A stretch of DNA of 64,000 nt, from contig NZ_JAGKJJ010000003.1 of assembly GCF_020329505.1 (NCBI RefSeq), positions 124,001 to 188,000 on the forward strand. Reading direction: 5' to 3'. Numbering within the stretch: the stretch's first letter is position 1; each line of letters starts with the position of its first letter. This DNA is from Bradyrhizobium semiaridum. GTDB lineage: Bacteria; Pseudomonadota; Alphaproteobacteria; Rhizobiales; Xanthobacteraceae. The notes under the pieces were generated by a model that saw nothing but the letters and a program-made list of their open reading frames with translations, ran no database searches and had not been told where the DNA came from. The position numbers and the translations under genes are program-made. Below, piece after piece: positions 42,081-51,093 of this stretch.

Positions 42081-42175
42081 AGCATGATCCGGAAGAGTGC
42101 GAAGCGGTTTCCGAATGGATCATGCGCAACGAAGAGCCAGAGCGCGATGACGATTCAGCCTGATCTCATCGCGCT
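42081..42175. repeat. Palindromic intergenic repeat, copy 2
   Basis: AGCATGATCCGGAAGAGTGC ... then AGCGCGATGACGATTCAG ... TCATCGCGCT. Slightly diverged from the other copies (module A ends GGATCATGCGC). It starts at the first base after the prenyl synthase stop codon and fills the gap to the convergent cyclase gene. Confidence 0.9.
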
Positions 42176-42178
42176 AGC

Positions 42179-45100
42179 TCAGGTCGCGGGCAGAAGATGG
42201 GCAATCTCCGCCAGCAGCGAATCGACGTCGCGTTGCTCGGTCGCGTGCGGACCCTGACCGACGCGGGAGCGGACCGGCAGCAGATTTTCCCGTGCGGCAA
42301 GGTAATCGCCGCGGTTCATCAGCAACCGCGCGAGGCTCGTCGCGGCCTGCATTTGCCAGGCCTTGTGCCCGAGAGATCGCGACATCTCGATCGCGTTGCG
42401 GAAGTCATCTTCCGCTCCTGCCGTCTGCCCGTTCCTGAGCTTGAGCTCTCCTCGCCAGGTCAGCGTGTATGCACGCCAGATCAGCTCGCGAGGATTTGCC
42501 GCCAGGGCGCTCTCGGCGGTGCGCAGCGCCAATTCCGTATCGCCAGCCAGTGCCTGCGCCTGCGACAGCAGCGTGAGGAAATAGGTGATAGCCACTTTTG
42601 CACCGGCGTTGGCGAAGCCAACCAGGGCTTGGTTGATCAGTTCGACCCCCTCGGCGGCATCCCCGAGTTCTGCCGTGGCGCGGCCGAGCATCACGCGCGC
42701 CAGATCGGACGCATAGCTCAAGCCATGCTTCTCCGACAGCAGGAACAGCTGATTGGCATCGTCCTCGGCCTGCCGCGGCGCCTTGAGGCACAGGTTCAGG
42801 TTGCCTTTGAAATGCAGCGCCATCGCCAGAGCGTAGGGGTCGCCGCTCTTGTCGGCCAGATCCATCGCGCGACTCATCCGGTCACGCGCGATATCGATAC
42901 GCCCTTGCTGCCAGGCGGTGTGGCTGGCAACGCCGATCGGGATAATGAGATAGGACGCTGCTGCAATCGACTTGGTGTCGAGCATCGGGGAGAGTCTTGC
43001 AAAATGCTCTTCAACTCCCTCCAGATCGCCCGCGTAGAACCGCGCCTGCACCTGCGCATAATGGGCGAAGAACAGGTGGTTGGGACTACCTTCAGCCACG
43101 GCAATTTCGAGGATTTGCTCCGCGAGGGTCGCGGCGGTCTCGTAGTCACCCGTGAAGAAAATTGAAGCCCAGGTCTGGGCGCCCTGGCGAATGAGTTGCG
43201 GGAGATCACCGAGCCGTTCGGCGAGCACCCTTGCACGAGCCCCGAGTTGCATCGTCTCCGGCGCCGAGTAGCCCTTGGTCACTTGCAGCACGCGCACCAG
43301 CCCACTGCAAAGGTCCAATTCAACCCGATCGCGCAACTGCGACAGCGGCAACCTGCCGAGCAAGGCGTTCGCCTGGCGATAGCTCTCCTCCGCCTCCATG
43401 AACGCGCGCCGCGCAAGCGCCGTCTGCCCGGCCTTCTTCCAGGCTTCGATGGCCGCTTCCGCTTCGCCCGCCTCGGTCCAATGACGCGCCAGCAGCGCCG
43501 GCTGGACTGCGGCCAATGCCGCAAACTGCTCGCTCAGGGTCCGTGCCACGCGCGCATGGAGTTCGCGGCGTTCGGTCTTGAGCAGGCCCTCATAGGCGGC
43601 GTCGCGGATCAATGCGTGCTTGAACTGGTAGGTCGCCTTGGGAGGCTTGCCTTGCATGTAGATCAATTCGGCCTCGATCAGGGCCTCGAGCGCCGATTGA
43701 ACGTAGTGATCCGAACCCGACACCACCGCCCTGAGCAGCGAGTAGTCGAACGTGCGGCCGAGCACGGCTGCAACCTGGGCTACCCGGCGCACCGGTCCGA
43801 GGCGGTCGAGGCGCGCCGTCAACGAATCCAGCAGGGTTGCGGGAATATCGTTGGCCCGCGGATCCCCTTCGCCTTCGACCACGAACGACAGCAGTTCTTC
43901 GGCAAACAGCGGCACGCCGTCGGAACGCTTGACGACACCATCGAGGACATCTGCGGCGAGATCATTGGCCTCCAGAGAGCCGGCTATCAGTTCACCGATC
44001 TCGGAATGGCTCAGCCGCTCGAGCACCATCAACTTGTCGGCAGCCCGCCATTCCGCGGGCGGGCTGTATTCCGGCCGCGCGGTCGCGATCAGCATCAGCG
44101 GGACGTCGACGCTCAGCTCGACCAGCATTCCGATCAATTCGATGCTGGAAGGATCGACCCAATGCAGGTCCTCTATGACGAGGACGAGCGGCTGACGTCT
44201 GGCAAGGTTCAGCACCCACTCCGCGAGGCTCGCGAGCAAGCGGCGCCTCGCGCGCTCGGGCCCGATCTCGGAAGCGAGGTTGTCCTCCGGCAAGGGAAGA
44301 CCCGGCGCCTCTTCGATGAGCGGCAACATCTCGGAGGGATCGACACCGCTGAATCTGATCGCACGTTTGAGCTGAAGGATCCGCGTTTCGGCGCTTTCGC
44401 TCCGCTCCCCGTCCAGCACTTGCTCAAGCAGCTTGGTAATCGCATGAAACGGAATGCTCTCGGAGAAGCGTTCACCGGCACATTCCATCCAGGTGTAGTT
44501 ATCCGTAAGCCTCGAGCGGAGTTCTTCGATCAGGCGCGACTTTCCAATTCCGGGTTCGCCTGTCAGAAAAACGTATTGCGCTGCGCCGTTGCGCACGCTG
44601 TGCCAGCTCGACAACAGCGACTCGATTTCGCGCTTGCGGTTGACGAACGGCGTCGGGCCCCGAACGCCCTTGCGCCGCCAGCTCCGCCGAACGCCGCTCG
44701 GTGCGATCGGCCGATAAAGCCGTATCGGGCGAGCAATGCCCGGAAGCGGATGCGTGCCATAATCCTCGACGACGAACTGACCTGCGACAAGATCGTGCAC
44801 GGCGCTCGTGATCAAGACGGCATTCGGGTCGCACTTCGCCTGTACGCGCGATGCGACATTTGGCGTGTCGCCGAATATCTCGACCTTGTTGGTGCCCAAT
44901 TTGTCGATCACCACCCAGCCGCTGTGAATTCCCACGCGCACGGCAAGCTCGGAGCCCGTCGTCCCCATCAGCCGCCGGTTGAGCGACGCGAAGGCGCTGA
45001 CGATCATCAACCCGGCCCTGACCGCGCGTTCGGCGGCATCCTCGCTGGCGTTCGGCCATCCGAAATAGGCCAACACGCCGTCGCCCATGTACCGGGCAAC

Positions 45101-45415
45101 GTATCCGCCGAGGTCCGTGATCGCCGTGCTGGTTGCCCCGAGGCACTCGGTCACGATATCGCGCCAATCTTCCGGATCACGTTCGGCGGCAAGACGGGTC
45201 GAGTTGACCAGATCGCCAAACAGCACGGTCAGATGCCGCCGCTCGCGGTAGACCCGTCCAGTTGGCAGGATGGCGCCGGAATTGGTTGCGCTGCGTTGGA
45301 TCGGCTCCGACAAAAGGGCGGCCGGCAGCGAGGCGCCGCAGTCAGCGCAAAAGCGCTTACCTGGTTGGCTTGTCACACCGCACTCGACGCATTGCATGGC
45401 GCGCGCTCGACCCAT
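42179..45415 (-). CDS. Adenylate/guanylate cyclase-STAND ATPase-TPR protein
   Basis: A 1078-residue signalling protein; an ATG at 45395-45397 (MQCVECG) is an equally possible start. Order: zinc ribbon (Cys 9, 12, 23, 26), class III cyclase domain (about 50-230; metal-binding Asp in TVLFGDLVNST and YMGDGVLAYFG), AAA/STAND ATPase (Walker A FLTGEPGIGKSR, Walker B LVIEDLHWVD) and a long TPR-like helical region from about 600 to the end. Bradyrhizobia have many such proteins. It likely makes a cyclic nucleotide under control of the ATPase/TPR sensor. It stands alone between two repeat copies. Whether the cyclase uses ATP or GTP cannot be judged here. Confidence 0.93.
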   Translation of the reverse strand: MGRARAMQCVECGVTSQPGKRFCADCGASLPAALLSEPIQRSATNSGAILPTGRVYRERRHLTVLFGDLVNSTRLAAERDPEDWRDIVTECLGATSTAITDLGGYVARYMGDGVLAYFGWPNASEDAAERAVRAGLMIVSAFASLNRRLMGTTGSELAVRVGIHSGWVVIDKLGTNKVEIFGDTPNVASRVQAKCDPNAVLITSAVHDLVAGQFVVEDYGTHPLPGIARPIRLYRPIAPSGVRRSWRRKGVRGPTPFVNRKREIESLLSSWHSVRNGAAQYVFLTGEPGIGKSRLIEELRSRLTDNYTWMECAGERFSESIPFHAITKLLEQVLDGERSESAETRILQLKRAIRFSGVDPSEMLPLIEEAPGLPLPEDNLASEIGPERARRRLLASLAEWVLNLARRQPLVLVIEDLHWVDPSSIELIGMLVELSVDVPLMLIATARPEYSPPAEWRAADKLMVLERLSHSEIGELIAGSLEANDLAADVLDGVVKRSDGVPLFAEELLSFVVEGEGDPRANDIPATLLDSLTARLDRLGPVRRVAQVAAVLGRTFDYSLLRAVVSGSDHYVQSALEALIEAELIYMQGKPPKATYQFKHALIRDAAYEGLLKTERRELHARVARTLSEQFAALAAVQPALLARHWTEAGEAEAAIEAWKKAGQTALARRAFMEAEESYRQANALLGRLPLSQLRDRVELDLCSGLVRVLQVTKGYSAPETMQLGARARVLAERLGDLPQLIRQGAQTWASIFFTGDYETAATLAEQILEIAVAEGSPNHLFFAHYAQVQARFYAGDLEGVEEHFARLSPMLDTKSIAAASYLIIPIGVASHTAWQQGRIDIARDRMSRAMDLADKSGDPYALAMALHFKGNLNLCLKAPRQAEDDANQLFLLSEKHGLSYASDLARVMLGRATAELGDAAEGVELINQALVGFANAGAKVAITYFLTLLSQAQALAGDTELALRTAESALAANPRELIWRAYTLTWRGELKLRNGQTAGAEDDFRNAIEMSRSLGHKAWQMQAATSLARLLMNRGDYLAARENLLPVRSRVGQGPHATEQRDVDSLLAEIAHLLPAT

Positions 45416-45719
45416 TCATGGCCGCGACCAGCGGCAAGCGAGGCTGTCTGTTGCGCTCCGGCCCGGCAGGCCGCTTCCAAATGAAATTCAACCGAAATGT
45501 CCCGCTCGCCGATCCTAGCATTCGATCCAGCCTTCGGGCAAAGATTGATTTTTTGCCGCGCAAGGGCGCTTCTTGCGACCGGCCTTTGCAAAGAACTCGC
45601 AAACGTATAGGTCGAAACAGGTCTCAACCTATGATCGCACTTCCCAGGGCCGGCCCGCCGGAACAGCTCAACGTTTGCCGAAAAAACGCGGGTCTAGCGA
45701 TATCCGGCGGCCGACCTAA
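45416..45719. other. Upstream region of cyclase gene
   Basis: About 300 bases between the cyclase start and the next repeat copy. No gene is supported. It should hold the cyclase promoter; I see no clear operator. Confidence 0.4.
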
Positions 45720-45819
45720 AGCATGATCCGGAAAAGTGCGAAGCGGTTTTCCGAAAAGATCATGCTCAAACAAAGAGCTCAAGCGCGATGACGATTCGAC
45801 CAAACCTCATCGCGCTTTA
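45720..45819. repeat. Palindromic intergenic repeat, copy 3
   Basis: Full two-module copy (AGCATGATCCGGAAAAGTGC ... TCATCGCGCTTTA). It ends one base before the TAA stop (minus strand) of the CoA-transferase gene. Unlike the other copies it lies between tandem rather than convergent genes. Confidence 0.92.
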
Positions 45820-45820
45820 G

Positions 45821-47017
45821 TTAATCCGCCGGTTGCCCGAACGCGCCTGCGGCGCCGAGCTCGGCGATCGCATCCGCCGACAGGCCGAGCACGCGCGACA
45901 AAACCTCGTCCCGATGCGCGCCGATGGCCGGGATTGCGCGCTGCATCCGGGTATCTGCCGCGGACATCTTCCAGGGCGCATTGACGCCCATGAATTGCCC
46001 GGCGGCGTCGGCAATGGCGGCGAATGCGCCGCGCTCCAGGAGGTGCGGATCGGTCAACGCCGCGCCGGGATCGCGATATTCGGCGCAGGGAACGCCGGCG
46101 CTGCCGAGGGCGGCCATGCATTCGCGCACCGGATGCCGCGCGGTCCACGTCTCGACGACCTGCATCATGGCGGCCCAGTTCGCGGCGCGGCCCGGCACGG
46201 TCTTGAAGCGGGCATCGTCGGCCAGTTCGCGCTGTCCGGTAACCTCGCAAAGTGCGGCGAAATTCCGCGGCGTGATCGGGGCGATCAGGATGTCGCCGTC
46301 GAGGGCGCGCACCGGGCCATAGGCCGCGCGCGGCGCCGGACCTGAGAACTGCGCCTCCTGCAATTCGTAGACCAACAAATTCAGCATGCAATCCATCAGC
46401 GCGACGTCGATCCGCTGCCCCGTGCCGGTTCGCGCGCGCTGAACAAGCGCGGTCTGGATCGCGGCATAGCCGAAGATGCCGCCGAGCACATCCGCGACGA
46501 AGATCGCGCCGGAGGCCGGCCGATCGCGGTCGCCGGCATAGCGCATCAGGGAACGGTCGAAGCCGCTTTCGGCATGGACGATCATCGCATAGGCCGCGCG
46601 CTCAGCGGCCGGGCCGGACTGTCCATATCCGGAGATCGAGCAATAGATCAGACGCGGATTGATCGCGCGCATCGCCTCATAGCCGAGGCCGAGGCGATCC
46701 ATCACGCCCGGCCGGAAATTCTCGACCACAACATCCGCCTGCGCCACCAGCCGGTGCACCAGCGCGATCGCATCGGCGTTCTTCAGGTCGAGCGCCAGGC
46801 TGCGCTTGCCGGCATTGAGCTGGCCGAAATAGGCGCTGTGGCCGTCGCGCAGCGGCGTCCGCAGCCGCATGTCGTCGCCCTCCGGCGGCTCGATCTTGAT
46901 TACCTCGGCGCCGACGTCGGCCAGCAGCCGGGCGCAATAGGGACCGGCGAGCATGATCGAGAAGTCGAGCACGCGCACGCCCTCGAGGGGCCGGCCCGCC
47001 GTTTGCTGCTCCTGCAT
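45821..47017 (-). CDS. Class III (CaiB/BaiF) CoA-transferase
   Basis: A 398-residue CoA-transferase. N-terminal LEGVRVLDFSIMLAGPYCAR, DVGAEVIKIEPPEGDD and the catalytic Asp in VALMDCMLNLL, with RSLALDLKN and GYGQSGP, are all family hallmarks. It moves CoA between carboxylates, such as succinyl-CoA to a substrate acid, activating the acid for beta-oxidation. GGAGAAGT precedes the ATG. It is last in a three-gene catabolic run with the double acyl-CoA dehydrogenase (9-base gap) and crotonase-like gene, under the FadR-type regulator. Substrate unknown. Confidence 0.93.
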   Translation of the reverse strand: MQEQQTAGRPLEGVRVLDFSIMLAGPYCARLLADVGAEVIKIEPPEGDDMRLRTPLRDGHSAYFGQLNAGKRSLALDLKNADAIALVHRLVAQADVVVENFRPGVMDRLGLGYEAMRAINPRLIYCSISGYGQSGPAAERAAYAMIVHAESGFDRSLMRYAGDRDRPASGAIFVADVLGGIFGYAAIQTALVQRARTGTGQRIDVALMDCMLNLLVYELQEAQFSGPAPRAAYGPVRALDGDILIAPITPRNFAALCEVTGQRELADDARFKTVPGRAANWAAMMQVVETWTARHPVRECMAALGSAGVPCAEYRDPGAALTDPHLLERGAFAAIADAAGQFMGVNAPWKMSAADTRMQRAIPAIGAHRDEVLSRVLGLSADAIAELGAAGAFGQPAD

Positions 47018-47026
47018 GCACTTCTC

Positions 47027-49264
47027 CTATCTCGGCAGTCCAAGCGCCCGCTGGGCGATCAGGCTGCGCTGGATTTCATTGGTACCAATGCTGATGACCC
47101 ACATCAGCGAGTGGCGCAGGTTCTGCTCGAACCGGCCGTTATCGATCGCGCCGGGCATCTGCTCCGACAGCGTGGCGCGCATGCCGAGGATATAGAGCGC
47201 GGCTTCGCCGAACCGCTCCATGAGTTCGCCCGAGAACACCTTGCTGATGGCGCCATATTCCGGCGGCGTCACGCCGCCGGCGGCAAGATCCGCGCAGTGC
47301 ATCATCAATTGGCGGCCGACCTCGATCTCGGCCGCGAGTGTCACCATCTTGTCGCGGACGATCGGATCGTCGCTCAGCGCCGCCCCGGCATCATCCTTTG
47401 CCATGACATGCCGGCGCAACTGCTCGAAGGCGTAGGCGACCTTCAGCACGATGCCGCCGCCGACCAGGCCGCGCTCGAAGGCGAGCGCGCCGGTCAGCAC
47501 CTTCCAGCCGCCATTGACCTCGCCGACGAGACTGTCCAGGGAAATGCGGACGTCGTCGTAGAAGATGTTGGCGAAGCTGCCGTCATACATTGTGGTCGCC
47601 GGCCGGATCGTGATTCCTTCGGCATCCATCGGCACGATGAACATGCTGATGCCGGCGTGCGGTGGCTTCGCATCCTTGTCGGTGCGCGCCGCCAGGAACA
47701 TGTATTTGCCCCACCAGGTCGTGGTCCAGATCTTCTGGCCGTTGATCACCCAATGCTCGCCGTCACGCACCGCGCTGGTGCGCAGCGCCGCGAGGTCGGA
47801 GCCGGCCTGCGGTTCGCTGTAGCCCATGCCGTGCATGGCCTCGCCGGCGAGGATTTCCGGCAGATATTTCCGTTGCTGCTCGTCCGTTCCGAACATCATC
47901 AGCGCATTGGCCTGGATCGCCGCGCCGACTCGCGGTGCCTCGCCCTGCTCCATGGTTTCCATGAAGGCGATCTGCTCGCGCGGCGATCGCGCCTGGCCGC
48001 CGAATTGCTCGGGCCAGCCGAGGCCGATCCAGCCGGTCTTGCCGAGATCGCGTGCGAAACCGGCATCGAACTCCCGCTTGGAGTACGGCCTGCGGTCGAA
48101 CGCGGCCTTGCGCTCACCGGACCAGTTCCGTGCCAGCCAGCCCCTCACCTCGTCGCGCAGCGCGTTGCCGGCGGGACCGAGATCATATTCGGGAAGCCCT
48201 GCGCTTGCCGGATCCAGCAAGGACGACGCCAGCGACCGCTTCGCCTGCCGCGCACCGCCGAGCGCGATCGTATCGAGATGCACCCGCTTGAAATGCAGTG
48301 GGGCCTCATGCTCGTCGGCGTAGCCGATCGCGCCGAAGGCGTGATGGGTCTCGAGCGACACCCGCCGCAGCGCATCGCCAGCGAACACCACGGCGCAGTT
48401 GGCGAAGTGGCGCCAGTCGCGGTCGCCCTGATCGTGCAGCCGGGCCGCATGGTCGATGACCAGACGAACGCCCTCGAGGGCGATCAAGCCATTGGCGAGC
48501 TTGTGCTGGATCGCCTGAAAACGTCCGATCGGTTGGCCGAATTGATGGCGCTCGCGCGCATAGTCGGTCACCAGTTCGAACGCGCGACGGGCAGCGCCAT
48601 GCGCCCGCGCCGTCAGTGCCAGCCTGGCCTTGATCAGGAGATCGTCAAGCACGCCATCGTGCAGGGCAATGCACGCGATGGACGCCCCATTCAGCCGGAC
48701 CTCATGGAATCCCCACGCCCCCATGGCGCGGGTCGGGACAATCTCGACTCCTTCCCCATCCAGCGCGACGAGGCCCAGTGTCGAACGGTCGATCGCGACG
48801 AGCAAGTGCGTACAACTCGCCGCGGCCTCGACAAAGCGGAGCAGCCCACCTGCATGCCCGCCGCTCACCCGGATCGTGTCGGCGCCGGACTCCGGATCGA
48901 GCACTCCGAACGAGAACGCCACACGCGCCGTACCTGCGTGCTGGGCCTTCAGCAACTCGACGGCCGAGTCGGACTGCGCAGCCGAGAGCGCAAGATTGGC
49001 GAGCACCGCAGACCACATCGGGGCCGGGCATGCCGCGCGGCCGAGCTCGGCGAGCACGACCACGGCCTCGCGGAGACCGCCTTCACCGGCATCGCTGCCA
49101 ATGCCGGCCACGCCCAGCCCGACCAGCTTGTTCCATATCGCCGCGATCTCCGGCGCCGCCGCATGATGCCTGACGCAATCGGCGCTCCACTGCGCGGCGA
49201 GAGAGCCACGCAGCGAATCCCGCAGCATGTCCCTGACGTCGTCGCCTGACGGCTCCGCCTCCAT
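47027..49264 (-). CDS. Double-length acyl-CoA dehydrogenase (two fused ACAD modules)
   Basis: A 745-residue protein holding two acyl-CoA dehydrogenase modules. The N-terminal one (about 1-335) is degenerate: it keeps ARERHQFGQPIGRFQAIQHK but lacks a clear FAD/substrate loop and a catalytic Glu. The second (about 345-745) is complete, with [25 protein letters not shown] and SIGTNEIQRSLIAQRAL. The usual catalytic Glu before GTNE is Ile; Glu in AFERGL (helix G) is the likely base, as in isovaleryl-CoA-type enzymes. Fusion resembles the alpha-beta heteromeric ACADs of steroid catabolism joined in one chain. No clear ribosome-binding site; it follows the crotonase-like gene by 9 bases. Confidence 0.88.
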   Translation of the reverse strand: MEAEPSGDDVRDMLRDSLRGSLAAQWSADCVRHHAAAPEIAAIWNKLVGLGVAGIGSDAGEGGLREAVVVLAELGRAACPAPMWSAVLANLALSAAQSDSAVELLKAQHAGTARVAFSFGVLDPESGADTIRVSGGHAGGLLRFVEAAASCTHLLVAIDRSTLGLVALDGEGVEIVPTRAMGAWGFHEVRLNGASIACIALHDGVLDDLLIKARLALTARAHGAARRAFELVTDYARERHQFGQPIGRFQAIQHKLANGLIALEGVRLVIDHAARLHDQGDRDWRHFANCAVVFAGDALRRVSLETHHAFGAIGYADEHEAPLHFKRVHLDTIALGGARQAKRSLASSLLDPASAGLPEYDLGPAGNALRDEVRGWLARNWSGERKAAFDRRPYSKREFDAGFARDLGKTGWIGLGWPEQFGGQARSPREQIAFMETMEQGEAPRVGAAIQANALMMFGTDEQQRKYLPEILAGEAMHGMGYSEPQAGSDLAALRTSAVRDGEHWVINGQKIWTTTWWGKYMFLAARTDKDAKPPHAGISMFIVPMDAEGITIRPATTMYDGSFANIFYDDVRISLDSLVGEVNGGWKVLTGALAFERGLVGGGIVLKVAYAFEQLRRHVMAKDDAGAALSDDPIVRDKMVTLAAEIEVGRQLMMHCADLAAGGVTPPEYGAISKVFSGELMERFGEAALYILGMRATLSEQMPGAIDNGRFEQNLRHSLMWVISIGTNEIQRSLIAQRALGLPR

Positions 49265-49273
49265 CGGACGCGC

Positions 49274-50083
49274 CTAGCCCTGGCCGAACCGTGGCTTGCG
49301 CTTTTCCTTGAAGGACATCGTCGCCTCCTTGTGGTCCGCGGTCTCGAACGTCACCTGCTCCAGCGCCATCGACGCCTCGAGCAGCATGTTGACGCGGTCC
49401 TTGACGATCTGATTGATCGACAGCTTGGTCCAGCGGATCGCCCAGGTCGGCCCGTTGGCGAGCTCGATCGCGATCTCGCGCGCCTTGTTCAGGACTTCCG
49501 CGCGCGGGGCGATGTGATTGACCAGTCCGATCCGTTCGGCCTCGGCGCCCTTCAGCAGCGTGCCGCGGATCAGGCACTCCTTGGCCTTGTTGATGCCGAC
49601 GAGCAGCGGCCAGATCACCGTGCCGCCGTCGCCCGCGACCAGCCCGACGCGCGACACATGGGTGTCGCCGATCCGAGCGTCGTCGGCCATCACAGTGATA
49701 TCGCACAGCAGCGCATGCGTCGCCGCAAGGCCGATGGCATCGCCGTTGATCGCGGCGATGATCGGCTTGTCGAGCTCGAGCTGCCGGGTGACGCCGCGAC
49801 GGCTGATCATGGGATCGTGCACCTCGCCCTCTTCGAGGACATCGCCGCCGGGGCGTTCGGACATCGCCTTGACATCGCCGCCGACGCTGAAGAATTCGCC
49901 GGCGCCGGTCAGCACCACGACATTGACGGAGTGGTCGTCGGCCAGATCGTCCCAAATGGTCCGCAGCTCACGGATGAGTTTCTGGTTGATCGCATTGCGC
50001 GCCTGCGGGCGGTTCAGGGTCACGGTCGCGACCTTGTCGGCCACCTCGACCTTCAGAAATTCATACTTGGCATAGTGAGACAT
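49274..50083 (-). CDS. Crotonase-family protein lacking hydratase glutamates
   Basis: A 269-residue crotonase-fold protein from the ATG at 50081-50083 (MSHYAKYEFLKVEVADK; GGAGG site). The frame continues far upstream only as overlap with the regulator gene. The CoA/oxyanion segment reads GDAIGLAATHALLCD instead of GxAxGGGxELAxxCD, and the second reads VSRVGLVAGDGG instead of PEVxLGxxPGxGG, so both catalytic Glu are missing. An Asp in GDGG is a possible substitute base. Probably an isomerase, hydrolase or dehalogenase-like crotonase. It lies between the regulator and the double ACAD on one strand. Confidence 0.88.
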   Translation of the reverse strand: MSHYAKYEFLKVEVADKVATVTLNRPQARNAINQKLIRELRTIWDDLADDHSVNVVVLTGAGEFFSVGGDVKAMSERPGGDVLEEGEVHDPMISRRGVTRQLELDKPIIAAINGDAIGLAATHALLCDITVMADDARIGDTHVSRVGLVAGDGGTVIWPLLVGINKAKECLIRGTLLKGAEAERIGLVNHIAPRAEVLNKAREIAIELANGPTWAIRWTKLSINQIVKDRVNMLLEASMALEQVTFETADHKEATMSFKEKRKPRFGQG

Positions 50084-50139
50084 GACTTCCTCCGTTCGTT
50101 TTCTTGTTCGAATGCAATTCACGAGGTGTTCGGCGGCAC

Positions 50140-51006
50140 CTATGGCCGCATGCCGGGCTGCATCTCGGCCAGCGCCACCTGCAGCGACATCGCACCTGGA
50201 TCCTGCTCCAGCATGCGTTGCACGGCGCCGAGATGGCTGCGCATCAGCCGCGTCGCCGACGACACGTCGCGCTCGCGCAGCGCCGCCAGGAACTTGCGGC
50301 GCCGCTCGACCAGCCCCGCCATCGCGACCCCGCTCGACGCCACCTTGGCGTAGACGAACCGCATATGGATCTCGGTGACCGAGTCCATGATCATGGCGAT
50401 CACCTTGTTGCCGCTCGCTTCGGCCAGCAGCTTGTAGAATTCCCGGGCGCATTCGACACGATCGAGCAGTCGCCCTTCCCGCGTAGCGAGGTCGGTGCGC
50501 TCGACATTCGCCTCGAGCGCCTCCAAATCCGATTGCCGTGCATTGGCGCAGGCAAGCCGCACGCCGAGCTCCAGCACGTGGACACGCGCTTCCGACAGCT
50601 CGCGCACCGAGATGGTGCCAAGGCTGAGCATGTCGCGCATCACGACGTTCATGCGGCTGGTGTCGCCAGCCTGGACGAACGCCCCGCCCTTGACGCCCTT
50701 CTGCAGCCGCAGCACCCCGGCCATCTCGAGGCTGCGCAGTGCTTCGCGGAGCACGTTGCGGCTGACGCCGAGCTGCTGGGCGAGATCGCGCTCGGCGGGC
50801 AGCTTGTCGCCGGGCTTGAGCACGCCGAGCGCCAACTGCTCGCGAATCCGCGCGCAGATCTCCTCGAAGGCCCGCCTCGTGTGAATCGGCCGGAAAGTCA
50901 CGGCGGCAGGCGCGCCGGCGGTTCTGGAATCTGAGGCGCGCTCGCGCCGAGCCGCGGCGAGCGGCCGCGCGCGGGTGGATGGGTGGGGGCTTGACTTGGT
51001 CGACAT
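50140..51006 (-). CDS. FadR/GntR-FCD family transcriptional regulator
   Basis: A 288-residue regulator. The ATG at 51004-51006 (MSTKSSPHPSTRARPLA) begins a 40-residue basic extension. The GntR winged helix follows (LKPGDKLPAERDLAQQLGVS, then RNVLREALRSLEMAGVL), then an FCD ligand domain from about residue 130 with His/Asp metal-type residues (EIHMRFVY, MRSHLGAVQRML). A consensus FadR-type operator sits 15 bases upstream. It is divergent from the acyl-CoA dehydrogenase at 51094 and leads the crotonase/ACAD/CoA-transferase genes, so it probably represses both directions until an acyl-CoA or organic acid binds. Confidence 0.92.
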   Translation of the reverse strand: MSTKSSPHPSTRARPLAAARRERASDSRTAGAPAAVTFRPIHTRRAFEEICARIREQLALGVLKPGDKLPAERDLAQQLGVSRNVLREALRSLEMAGVLRLQKGVKGGAFVQAGDTSRMNVVMRDMLSLGTISVRELSEARVHVLELGVRLACANARQSDLEALEANVERTDLATREGRLLDRVECAREFYKLLAEASGNKVIAMIMDSVTEIHMRFVYAKVASSGVAMAGLVERRRKFLAALRERDVSSATRLMRSHLGAVQRMLEQDPGAMSLQVALAEMQPGMRP

Positions 51007-51020
51007 GCGGTGAATTATTA

Positions 51021-51035
51021 AATGGTTCACCCATT
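51021..51035. promoter_or_regulatory. FadR/FCD-type operator
   Basis: AATGG-TTCAC-CCATT is a perfect 5-base inverted repeat containing TGG-N5-CCA, 15 bases upstream of the regulator start and 59 bases upstream of the divergent acyl-CoA dehydrogenase. It fits a site for autoregulation and control of both transcripts. Confidence 0.6.
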
Positions 51036-51093
51036 CAATGGAAGCCCCTTTCTGGGCATCCCAACAGAAAATCAGCGACAGCGGAGGTCGTCC

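Noticed and set aside
43196..45484. Long plus-strand open frame opposite the cyclase gene
   Set aside because: Mirror of the cyclase/STAND coding sequence; no recognisable domain or start.
46574..49249. Long plus-strand open frame opposite the CoA-transferase and double ACAD
   Set aside because: It spans two real minus-strand genes and their junction; codon-mirror artefact without motifs.
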